5,495 bases of DNA from an uncultured Tolumonas sp. (GTDB lineage Bacteria; Pseudomonadota; Gammaproteobacteria; Enterobacterales; Aeromonadaceae): NCBI GenBank assembly GCA_903931645.1, contig CAIZDF010000638.1, positions 1 through 5,495 on the forward strand, given 5' to 3'. Made by a program: the position numbers and the translations under genes. Below, piece after piece: positions 1 to 5,495 of the stretch. The notes beneath the pieces are model-generated. The model did no database searches. It was not told where the DNA came from and worked only from the letters and a program-made list of their open reading frames with translations. Position 1 is the first letter of the stretch; each line of letters opens with the position of its first letter.

Positions 1-501
1 AACCTTCCGGATATGCAGTTCCAACATGTTATTTTCTGCCGGTGCGGAGGCAATCGAATAGCTACGGGTAATGCCGTTATACATTAAATCAAGATATTGC
101 CCGGGCAGATAATTAAAATTGGCCGTTGGCGGTAATCGTAAGTGTAATACGGCCACATCAGGAACTGGAAAAGAAACAGAATCGACTTTGCCTGGTACCG
201 TTTTTCTCTGAATACCAGCAAGTTCTGGTAAATATTCAGCTTCTATTTGTATATCAGACAAAACCTTACTGGTACATGTAAGGAATATCCCTTCCGATTT
301 TTCTGATGCGGTCAGTATATTGTATTTATCTTCAAACTCGATGTTGCCAGTCAACAATTTGGCCTTACAGGCACCACATTGCCCTGTGCCACAACTATGC
401 TCAAGAATAATGTTATTCTGTAATGCATTTTGCAAAATGGTCAGTTCAGCATCCGAATTAAATGCTGTATCTGAAGGTAGAATAGTTACTTTATAATTCA
501 T
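1..501 (-). CDS. ddhD: CDP-6-deoxy-3,4-glucoseen reductase (E3), N-terminal 167 residues, cut by window edge
   Basis: This is the start of a ferredoxin/flavin reductase; the reading frame stays open to base 1. Residues 1-90 form a plant-type [2Fe-2S] ferredoxin domain with cysteines C37, C42, C45 (HSCGTGQCGAC) and C76 (FLTCTSK). A ferredoxin-reductase FAD domain follows, with PGQY at 133-136 and the flavin-binding RSYS at 146-149. The NAD-binding part should lie beyond the edge, since the family is about 330 residues long. In this family (DdhD, AscD, RfbI) the enzyme passes electrons from NADH through FAD and the iron-sulfur centre to the PMP-dependent E1 dehydratase, completing C-3 deoxygenation of CDP-sugars. 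Start ATG at 501 has only a weak A-rich ribosome site (AAAGAAAAAT). It begins 26 bases after yjbH with no terminator visible. GC is about 41% by hand count (1-480), lower than the genes upstream. A phenol-hydroxylase-type reductase is the main alternative; the polysaccharide context favours the dideoxysugar role. Confidence 0.85.
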   Translation of the reverse strand, partial: MNYKVTILPSDTAFNSDAELTILQNALQNNIILEHSCGTGQCGACKAKLLTGNIEFEDKYNILTASEKSEGIFLTCTSKVLSDIQIEAEYLPELAGIQRKTVPGKVDSVSFPVPDVAVLHLRLPPTANFNYLPGQYLDLMYNGITRSYSIASAPAENNMLELHIRKV

Positions 502-527
502 ATTTTTCTTTATATGTCTGTTTGCTA

Positions 528-2636
528 TTAATTGTCAGTTAACTTATACAAGCTGTATCTCTTGCCCAGCATTTGCCCGCCATCACGGGTAAGTGGCACC
601 CAGCTCACGGTTGCTGATTGTTTTGTTGGGTGCACCAGCATCAGATCAAGTGGGATAGTGATATAAAACCCCTTGGTGAAACTGCCCTCACCATAATCAC
701 TGGCGCTAACATTCGTTTTAGTAACATAAGTTCCGGCGATAATGCCGCTGTCAAATTGATGAGAAAGATCAAGTGTTACACCTTTATCGCCTGCCAGATA
801 TTGCCCAACACTGACTTTAGCCAGAACTTTGTTAACAAGAGGCAGCTGCCAGTAACCCGTCAGATGACCTGTGACTACATCATAATCAGCCAGTTGCATG
901 ATGTCGTTCCAGTCACGTTGTTTCACATAGTTCGCATCGACACCGATTGCCCAATCGCGACCATATGGGCGATAAAGCACTTCACTTCCCGCACCGGCAT
1001 ACATCATCTCAAGATAGCCAGCATAGGCCTGACTGTACCAGTTTTGTGCCGGATTATTCAGATGAGTAAGCTGTAAATTAGTTAACAGCAGATCAGACGA
1101 GGTAACATAATCTCTGATCCAAGTACGCACACGCGGTAATGCAGCACCATCAGGTGGTGGATTTTTATAATTAAATTTATCGTAGTTATTGATGATATTC
1201 AGGTTTGCTGTTCCACCCATTGACCAATGATCGGTAATGGCCAGATCTGCACTGCCTTTAGCGCCAATCTGATACATGTAAAACGACTCTGCACCACCAA
1301 TCGACTGGGTCAGTGTCGGTTCGGCAGAAAATGACCAGCGTTCCGGTTTGTTCTGCAGCAGCCGGTTGCCATAATCAGGCTCCGTTGGCATCTCTATTGA
1401 TTTATAAGTAACCGAATCAGGCTGCCCCAGCGGTAAACCCGCTCGTTGTTGTCTGAATGCATCAGCATCTGTTCTTGCAGCTGAAATTGGTAAGTTCCGC
1501 TTTTTATTGATGATCTGATATTCTTTTATTGTGGCAGGCAAATGATTAGCCAGAATCGTTGACGCTCTTAGATCTGCTTCTGTTTTGTCTCGGTATTTAG
1601 TTTGTTCAGCAACGACTGTTACCTGTTGATCTGCAACATGAATATTTGCCTTCTGGTAACCTGCTTTGTCATCTAATTCATGCGCGACTGTCTGCCAATT
1701 CACTTTACTGATATCGGTTACTGGTTCCGGTGCATATGCCGGACGCTCTACATTAAGATGAGATGGCCTCAGATCATTAAAATTAGTCCGCAGTGTAAAG
1801 CCCCACATCAGGGTGTTCCCGCGCTGATAGCTTAATGTGGTATCAAGAAGCTCAGTAGCCCGATAGACGAAGCCCACATTAAATGGCGATTTTTGTTTTA
1901 TAACCCCCGCCGTTTCATGACTGTAATCATTGCCATCATATTCCAGTTTCAGGCGCAATGGGTTCCATGGCGTTTGATATTCGACACCGCCATATAAAGC
2001 AGCTGGGCCATGGAAGAAATTGCCAACTTCAAACTGACCCGTTTCATTATTCGTTGTTCGCTGGCAAAAACCATCGGCAAATGAGCAGGCTGGGTTTTTA
2101 ATATTGCCACTTTCGGCCATATTGCCCCAGCCCATGCCCAGCGTGAAATCAAATGGCCCAACACGCTTATTGGCTGCCAGATATTCGCTGTCAAATAACC
2201 CTGTGCCGGCAATATCGCGCATACCGACTGACACCTGCGGCAACCAGTAACTTTCCTGCCATAAGCGCGCTTTAAGATCGAATGCTTTATCTTTATATGT
2301 TTGATCGCCACTGAAACTGGTATACGGGCTATAAGGCCGGGTGCGCACATCGGTATAGCGGATGGTGGTTTCCAGCCAGTCTATTAATTGTAATGAAACG
2401 GCATAGCGACGATATTCTTCATTATCACGATAACTGGCACTAAATTCACCACTGCGGGCCATTCTGGCGGTAGGCATTTGTAATAAACCCACACCACCAA
2501 AATCAGTCTGTGATACGCCCGGAAGATCATAGCTGGTATTAACGTTGGTTGCTTCGGCAGCAATGGCTTGCCCGCTAATCGCAGCACTGACGGCGATCGA
2601 CACGCAGCACAATCTGAAGTGTATTTTCGTCGTCAT
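528..2636 (-). CDS. yjbH: YjbH/GfcD/WbfB family outer-membrane protein of surface polysaccharide export
   Basis: This 702-residue protein has a signal peptide at 1-26 (cleavage likely after AIA). The family signature near the mature N-terminus follows: FGGVGLLQMP at 46-55, then TARMARSGE. Residues 65-300 alternate polar and hydrophobic residues with many aromatics, for example DFTLGMGWG at 163-171, as expected for beta strands of an outer-membrane barrel. A less strand-like middle part (about 310-400) separates this from a second strand-rich half that ends with WVPLTRDGGQ and a short tail after a tyrosine. The length matches the family, which is about 700 residues. YjbH and GfcD are needed for production of, or secretion of, exopolysaccharide or group 4 capsule; the mechanism is not settled. 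ATG at 2636 overlaps the yjbG stop by one base (TAATG), with AGGA ten bases upstream, so translation is probably coupled. Two cysteines, C184 and C191, sit in a predicted loop and may form a disulfide. Confidence 0.93.
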   Translation of the reverse strand: MTTKIHFRLCCVSIAVSAAISGQAIAAEATNVNTSYDLPGVSQTDFGGVGLLQMPTARMARSGEFSASYRDNEEYRRYAVSLQLIDWLETTIRYTDVRTRPYSPYTSFSGDQTYKDKAFDLKARLWQESYWLPQVSVGMRDIAGTGLFDSEYLAANKRVGPFDFTLGMGWGNMAESGNIKNPACSFADGFCQRTTNNETGQFEVGNFFHGPAALYGGVEYQTPWNPLRLKLEYDGNDYSHETAGVIKQKSPFNVGFVYRATELLDTTLSYQRGNTLMWGFTLRTNFNDLRPSHLNVERPAYAPEPVTDISKVNWQTVAHELDDKAGYQKANIHVADQQVTVVAEQTKYRDKTEADLRASTILANHLPATIKEYQIINKKRNLPISAARTDADAFRQQRAGLPLGQPDSVTYKSIEMPTEPDYGNRLLQNKPERWSFSAEPTLTQSIGGAESFYMYQIGAKGSADLAITDHWSMGGTANLNIINNYDKFNYKNPPPDGAALPRVRTWIRDYVTSSDLLLTNLQLTHLNNPAQNWYSQAYAGYLEMMYAGAGSEVLYRPYGRDWAIGVDANYVKQRDWNDIMQLADYDVVTGHLTGYWQLPLVNKVLAKVSVGQYLAGDKGVTLDLSHQFDSGIIAGTYVTKTNVSASDYGEGSFTKGFYITIPLDLMLVHPTKQSATVSWVPLTRDGGQMLGKRYSLYKLTDN

Positions 2637-3385
2637 TATTGAGGGATCCTGTTAGCTATATAATCTGCAATCAGTTCATTTAATTCAGCCATCTCATCGG
2701 GTAATAATGATGGCTCAAAACCGATGAATAGTGTTGCTCCCGGGGCGGGTTCGATATGTTTTTTGTTCCATAATGCCAGTGGCACAGTCTGCCACTGACC
2801 ATTCGCTTCGATCAAATAACCGACACTATTATCGGCGCCGGACAAACGACCGGTATCCACATATTGTTCGATCGACCAGCCAGATTGCAGTACAACGACT
2901 GGTTTACTATTCATTAAACCCAACAAGTAAAGAGAGGCATGATGTGGTGCCATATAGAGAGAATAAGAGCCGATCAACGGACGGTTTAATTCTGCCCGTA
3001 GCCGGATCATGTCCGGATCGAGTTCTGCTTTAATTCGGCCAGCGACAGGAAACTGGAAAAGCTCATGTTTCAGTTGCCGCACTGATTGAGCCAGACCTGA
3101 TTCCCCCTGACGCAGCCAGTGATTTTCAAGTCGATCTAACTTGCGTTTCAAAGCCTGAGATTGCAATTCAAAATGCTGTTGTGCTGCCGGGCTGGTGATT
3201 AATGCCGTATTCCAGTCGATATCGTCAGGCATATTGGATCTGGCATAAAACTGATCTAACCGTGCACCATCGGCCAATTTGATCGATGGTATGCTTTGGT
3301 GCTGATAAATCACTGTCAGCTCTGCAGCCTGTGCAGACGCGCCAACGAATAGGATCAATGCGATAATCCGGTTCAGATGAAACAT
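2636..3385 (-). CDS. yjbG: YjbG/GfcC/WbfC family periplasmic capsule/exopolysaccharide protein
   Basis: This protein of 249 residues starts at ATG 3385. The frame can be opened two codons earlier at a GTG (3391), but that GTG overlaps the ribosome site AGAGG (3391-3395), which lies five bases before the ATG, so the ATG is preferred. A signal peptide covers about residues 1-20 (ASAQA, then AELTV). The mature part starts with a short beta region, then a charged helical stretch (about 75-110, rich in K, R, E and Q), then the family core with FPVAGRI and RPLIGSYSLYMAP. It ends in the acidic C-terminal helix after GFEPSLLPDEM. The solved relative, E. coli GfcC, has beta-grasp domains resembling parts of the exporter Wza, and the family is thought to act in the periplasm in polysaccharide export. 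It starts 9 bases after yjbF and overlaps yjbH by one base, so the three genes are very likely cotranscribed. Confidence 0.9.
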   Translation of the reverse strand: MFHLNRIIALILFVGASAQAAELTVIYQHQSIPSIKLADGARLDQFYARSNMPDDIDWNTALITSPAAQQHFELQSQALKRKLDRLENHWLRQGESGLAQSVRQLKHELFQFPVAGRIKAELDPDMIRLRAELNRPLIGSYSLYMAPHHASLYLLGLMNSKPVVVLQSGWSIEQYVDTGRLSGADNSVGYLIEANGQWQTVPLALWNKKHIEPAPGATLFIGFEPSLLPDEMAELNELIADYIANRIPQ

Positions 3386-3390
3386 GTACA

Positions 3391-3395
3391 CCTCT
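3391..3395 (-). promoter_or_regulatory. Ribosome binding site that fixes the yjbG start
   Basis: AGAGG on the minus strand lies five bases before ATG 3385 and overlaps the alternative GTG, which rules the GTG out as a well-placed start. It also overlaps the yjbF stop codon, so yjbG translation probably benefits from ribosomes finishing yjbF. Confidence 0.7.
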
Positions 3396-4054
3396 TATTC
3401 CGCGTAGGGTTTTAACAGGGTAAACTGAACCAGTGCCAGATTGGGCCCCATATACTGATGGCTCTGCACTACCTTACCACTCACTGGATCAAGCCAGAAT
3501 TGATTGATATAACTGACATTCAGGGCGGAGACTGTTACCGTTTCATCAAAGCGTTGTAATGTGCGTTGTTTGTCAAGAATAACGACTGTCTCAGCACCTT
3601 TGGCCTGAAATTCAGACACCAGTTCATATCCACCACGATAAACCTGCGACCATTCGACCCGATGCTGCCATTTCAGTGGCGTCGTTGTTTTTAACAAGCC
3701 GGATGCCAGCGGATCATGATCCAGATTGTCGTGGTAGCGGATATCTTCGCCAAATCCAGCCGTTTTAATTAAGCGGCCTGCGCGGGTAACCACCATGTTT
3801 TTATCCGCGGAAAACCATTTCAGATCACCTTGCTCTGCCATGCCCAGAATAACAAATGCCCGTGGTGCATGACCAACCTTGAGATATGCTGACGCGTATG
3901 GAAGCTCTGCAACTTTTTGAGGCGGGATCTGTATATCAGGTTGCCCGAAAATAGCGAGTCTGGCCGTGTCACCGACCATTCTGACATGCTGCGCACAACC
4001 AGATAACAACAACATCAAGCAAACACCTGATACCCGTAATCCATTTTTTGTCAT
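3395..4054 (-). CDS. yjbF: YjbF/GfcB/WbfD family outer-membrane lipoprotein
   Basis: The gene encodes a 219-residue lipoprotein with a lipoprotein signal peptide ending in the lipobox LLSGC; the lipidated cysteine is residue 20. The next residues are AQ, not Asp, so sorting to the outer membrane is expected. The body matches the YjbF/GfcB family: a FGQPDIQI segment after the tether, RAFVILG, then the conserved GLIKT-like stretch here reading AGRLIKTAGFG, and a C-terminal beta-rich half including FWLDPVSGKVVQSHQYMGP. The frame can be opened six codons further up at a TTG (4072), but ATG 4054 has a clear ribosome site GGGGAA at 4060-4065, five bases away, and gives a standard lipoprotein signal. 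Family members are accessory factors for exopolysaccharide or group 4 capsule and their biochemical activity is unknown. The gene follows a terminator-like hairpin and precedes yjbG by 9 bases. Confidence 0.91.
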   Translation of the reverse strand: MTKNGLRVSGVCLMLLLSGCAQHVRMVGDTARLAIFGQPDIQIPPQKVAELPYASAYLKVGHAPRAFVILGMAEQGDLKWFSADKNMVVTRAGRLIKTAGFGEDIRYHDNLDHDPLASGLLKTTTPLKWQHRVEWSQVYRGGYELVSEFQAKGAETVVILDKQRTLQRFDETVTVSALNVSYINQFWLDPVSGKVVQSHQYMGPNLALVQFTLLKPYAE

Positions 4055-4059
4055 GGACG

Positions 4060-4065
4060 TTCCCC
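4060..4065 (-). promoter_or_regulatory. Ribosome binding site that fixes the yjbF start
   Basis: GGGGAA on the minus strand lies five bases before ATG 4054. It supports that ATG over the in-frame TTG at 4072. Confidence 0.7.
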
Positions 4066-4088
4066 GTTTCAAAAAACTAAAGAGTCAT

Positions 4089-4112
4089 AAAAAGGCCATC
4101 GGAATGGCCTTT
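4089..4112 (-). terminator. Intrinsic terminator or attenuator between yjbE and yjbF
   Basis: On the minus strand, AAAGGCCAT and ATGGCCTTT form a perfect 9-bp stem around a 4-base loop (TCCG), running straight into TTTTT. The stem begins 4 bases after the yjbE stop codon. As yjbFGH follow on the same strand and no promoter is evident in the remaining 34 bases before yjbF, a partial terminator with read-through, or an RNA-stabilising 3' stem for yjbE mRNA, is more likely than a full stop. Confidence 0.8.
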
Positions 4113-4116
4113 AAGA

Positions 4117-4425
4117 TTACTGTGTTGCAGTAGTTGTGCTGGTACCAGTGCCAGTAGTGCCGTCACCACTGTTGTTAGCTGCAACAGCAACTGCCACCGC
4201 AGTAGCAGCAACACCAGCAACAACTAGTGTTGTAGTGCCCACAGCCAAACCAGTTGCAGCAACACCTGTACCAGCAGCAACACCAGTGCCAGCACCTGCT
4301 GCTGCAGTGCCAGTACCCGCGGCACCAGTACCACCAGTACCAGCTGCGCCAGCAACTTCTTCCGCTGCAAACGCGCTGGTTGACAATGCAAGAGCTGCGG
4401 TCAATGCAATTAACATTTTATTCAT
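4117..4425 (-). CDS. yjbE: YjbE/GfcA-like small secreted Ala/Gly/Thr-rich protein
   Basis: This 102-residue protein has a clean signal peptide (residues 1-20, cleavage after SAFA). The mature chain has a short acidic start (AEEV), then a low-complexity Ala/Gly/Thr region with AGTG at 28-31, 36-39, 45-48 and 51-54. A hydrophobic Ala/Val stretch spans about 60-83, followed by NNSGDG and a Thr-rich tail ending TATQ. This order (signal, Gly/Ala/Val block, GDG, poly-Thr tail ending in Q) is the pattern of E. coli YjbE, which is shorter at about 80 residues. There are no cysteines. The role of YjbE is unknown beyond its place in the exopolysaccharide operon; surface or matrix location is my inference. 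The start ATG 4425 has a strong ribosome site AGAGGAAA at 4431-4438. A hairpin 4 bases after the stop may end part of the transcripts, giving yjbE more mRNA than yjbFGH. The A/G/T-rich coding DNA also leaves long antisense frames, which I consider shadows. Confidence 0.88.
   Translation of the reverse strand: MNKMLIALTAALALSTSAFAAEEVAGAAGTGGTGAAGTGTAAAGAGTGVAAGTGVAATGLAVGTTTLVVAGVAATAVAVAVAANNSGDGTTGTGTSTTTATQ
4256..4291 (-). repeat. 18-bp tandem repeat, two copies, inside yjbE
   Basis: Two adjacent 18-base units (4256-4273 and 4274-4291, plus-strand reading GCAGCAACACCWGTRCCA) differ at two positions. They encode two copies of a six-residue unit, GVAAGT and GVAATG (residues 48-59). The unit length is a multiple of three, so gain or loss of copies would keep the frame. 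Confidence 0.8.
4325..4342 (-). repeat. 9-bp exact tandem repeat inside yjbE
   Basis: CCAGTACCA occurs twice in a row on the plus strand, encoding GTGGTG at residues 29-34. It is part of the same low-complexity block as the 18-bp repeat and keeps the frame. Confidence 0.75.
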
Positions 4426-4503
4426 TTACATTTCCTCTTTATGATTTGGAAAGTACAACAGGTTGAAACACCGCTACTTCTGCAGCCATATTTCGCCCTT
4501 CGG
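4426..4503 (-). other. wzz-yjbE intergenic region
   Basis: This 78-base gap holds the yjbE ribosome site and a possible 16-codon reading frame (4439-4489, MAAEVAVFQPVVLSKS) whose TAA abuts that ribosome site. I see no good sigma-70 promoter, no terminator hairpin and no complete ops/JUMPStart element. With wzz on the same strand, transcription probably reads across it, but an unrecognised promoter for yjbE cannot be excluded. Confidence 0.5.
4431..4438 (-). promoter_or_regulatory. Strong ribosome binding site of yjbE
   Basis: On the minus strand this reads AGAGGAAA, five bases before ATG 4425. It is the best Shine-Dalgarno sequence in the window and fits high translation of the small secreted protein. 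Confidence 0.75.
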
Positions 4504-5412
4504 CTATTGCGCCGGTAAACTGGCGCGACGGCGTGCCACGGCATGTTGAATTAAGGCCAGCAGCACACCTAACATACCACCTAACACCCCACCTAAAGCA
4601 ACAATAAGTGCTCGTTTGGGCTTAGTCTTCTCTTCAGCAACAACGGCCGGGTCTAGTGTTTTAAACACATATTCCGGGTTTACTTCAGACAGCATCAGTG
4701 TTTTTGTTTGCTGCTCAATCAACTGATAAAATACCGATTGCATATCAGCCACTGCGGTTTTTTCCAGTTGTTTTTTCAGATATTCAATATTACGTTTTGA
4801 ATCTATTTGATCCCGATTTTTCATATAATTGTTTAAATCGGCAACAAACCAGTCAACCCACTGTTTTGCTATTGATGGTGAATAATAATCGGCCGTTACC
4901 GTAACGAAACTGCTTTTTTTATCCTGAACAACAGTGATAATTTTGCTGATTTCTTTATAAAGCTCCCAGTCGGTTGGCGCAACAGATTTGCCTTTGGGCA
5001 CATCTCTGATCCAGCGTTGATTTGCAGAATCATACATATCTGCATCAATAATCAGCTCGTTTGTCGTTTTATCCATACCGGTTACCGCCATAAGCGATAC
5101 TTCCAGTTTATGCTCACGCACAAATCGCGTCATAAACTGTCGGGAACCGGCTATTTCTACGGCGACCTCGGTTTTATCGGCAGCACCACCACCGCCAAGA
5201 CTAACACCAGCTAACGAAGCCAGACCACCAAACTGACTGGCCAGTGCAGAAAGCCCGCCGCCCTGTTGTTCTTCTGATGGCGCCAGTGTTGCTGTCGAGG
5301 TATAAATATTCGGCAATTGCAATGCCACCACAATGGCGATCACCGCACTCAACAGTGTCGTGGCAATAATCAGCCATTTGCGTTGCCAGATAGCCTTGCC
5401 ATATTTCCAAGC
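4504..5412 (-). CDS. wzz: Wzz-type chain-length determinant, 5' end missing or disrupted
   Basis: The open frame covers 302 codons from just after an in-frame TAA (5413-5415) to the stop at 4504. It reads AWKYGKAIWQRKW, a typical cytoplasmic lead-in to the first membrane helix (LIIATTLLSAVIAIVVALQL), then PNIYTSTATLAPSEE. A glycine-rich insert (about 30 residues) and a periplasmic helical domain follow. The second helix (ALIVALGGVLGGMLGVLLALI) comes after KPKR and the protein ends with a short basic tail. This is the layout of inner-membrane polysaccharide co-polymerases that set O-antigen or capsule chain length with Wzy. No tyrosine-kinase domain follows, so it is Wzz-like rather than Wzc-like. 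There is no ATG or GTG before helix 1; the first usual start is TTG 5352, which lies inside helix 1 and has no ribosome site. Family members normally have some 15-30 residues before this point, so the native start is probably lost. If translated from 5352 the protein would be 282 residues. The family call is secure; function of this copy is doubtful. Confidence 0.82.
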   Translation of the reverse strand, partial: AWKYGKAIWQRKWLIIATTLLSAVIAIVVALQLPNIYTSTATLAPSEEQQGGGLSALASQFGGLASLAGVSLGGGGAADKTEVAVEIAGSRQFMTRFVREHKLEVSLMAVTGMDKTTNELIIDADMYDSANQRWIRDVPKGKSVAPTDWELYKEISKIITVVQDKKSSFVTVTADYYSPSIAKQWVDWFVADLNNYMKNRDQIDSKRNIEYLKKQLEKTAVADMQSVFYQLIEQQTKTLMLSEVNPEYVFKTLDPAVVAEEKTKPKRALIVALGGVLGGMLGVLLALIQHAVARRRASLPAQ

Positions 5413-5495
5413 TTAAGGGATTTGAGCATCGCTTCAAAAGCATCCCTGGCACGGGTAAGCATTGGGAAACGACGGTGCTTCAGGTAACTTCTAAG
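5370..5495 (-). CDS. 3' end of an unidentified upstream frame, running out of frame into wzz
   Basis: From the right edge a frame stays open for 41 codons and stops at TGA 5370-5372. Its first 30 codons look like real protein (YLKHRRFPMLTRARDAFEAM, then LKSLKLG): basic, helical and with sensible codons. The remaining 11 codons are simply wzz DNA read in the wrong frame. The change of character falls near 5404-5416, where the wzz frame also meets its TAA. This suggests a foreign segment joined to wzz. I do not recognise the family. It could be the C-terminus of a transposase or of another mobile-element protein, but nothing visible proves that, and no terminal inverted repeat can be judged from one edge. 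Confidence 0.35.
   Translation of the reverse strand, partial: LRSYLKHRRFPMLTRARDAFEAMLKSLKLGNMARLSGNANG

Noticed and set aside
502..527. Terminator or promoter between yjbH and the reductase gene
   Set aside because: The 26 bases are AT-rich but contain no stem and no paired -35/-10 boxes.
618..1076. Plus-strand 152-codon frame opposite yjbH
   Set aside because: The translation has no domain-like pattern and lies wholly inside the well-supported yjbH gene.
1949..2350. Second minus-strand frame inside yjbH, with another at 2384-2587
   Set aside because: Both are alternate-frame shadows of yjbH with no ribosome site or protein-like pattern.
4136..4444. Plus-strand 102-codon frame rich in Val, Pro and Ala
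   Set aside because: It is the exact antisense of yjbE; the composition is a by-product of the Gly/Ala/Thr codons, and yjbE has a signal peptide, ribosome site and family pattern.
4436..4475. TTGTAC and TTTCAA as -35 boxes of a yjbE promoter
   Set aside because: No acceptable -10 hexamer lies at 16-18 bases from either.
4466..4490. GTAGCGGTG on the minus strand before yjbE as a possible ops element
   Set aside because: It shares only part of the ops core; the GGCG lead and the rest of JUMPStart are absent.
5201..5452. Minus-strand 83-codon frame overlapping the 5' part of wzz
   Set aside because: Past the junction it is wzz read in the wrong frame (Cys/His-rich nonsense), and before the junction the other frame (5370-5495) looks more like protein.

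Overview
The window is a stretch of a cell-surface polysaccharide locus from a Gram-negative gammaproteobacterium. All convincing genes lie on the minus strand, so transcription runs from the right edge towards position 1. The protein families (YjbE/F/G/H, a Wzz with a glycine-rich insert, and a CDP-dideoxyhexose reductase) and the moderate GC content fit Aeromonadales, Vibrionales or a relative. I cannot name the genus from the sequence alone.

Layout in transcription order: (i) 5370-5495, an unidentified open frame entering from the right edge that runs out of frame into the next gene; (ii) wzz, 4504-5412, a polysaccharide chain-length determinant that lacks a normal start; (iii) a 78-base gap; (iv) yjbE, 4117-4425, a small secreted Ala/Gly/Thr-rich protein; (v) a strong hairpin with a T-tail between yjbE and yjbF; (vi) yjbF (lipoprotein), yjbG (periplasmic GfcC-like protein) and yjbH (large outer-membrane protein), packed with 9 bases and then a 1-base overlap between them; (vii) after only 26 bases, the first 167 codons of a ferredoxin-type reductase (ddhD/ascD/rfbI family) that leaves through the left edge.

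How the genes fit together: Wzz sets polymer length in the inner membrane. The YjbEFGH set (called Gfc in group 4 capsule and Wbf in the Vibrio cholerae O139 surface-polysaccharide region) supplies periplasmic and outer-membrane factors for surface polysaccharide. The reductase belongs to CDP-3,6-dideoxyhexose synthesis, so O-antigen or capsule sugar genes (ddhA/B/C type) probably continue to the left. The system itself is known, not new. The points worth a second look are the broken 5' end of wzz with a foreign-looking sequence joined to it, the hairpin inside the operon that could set yjbE apart from yjbFGH, the repeat-built yjbE gene, and the drop in GC at the start of the sugar genes.
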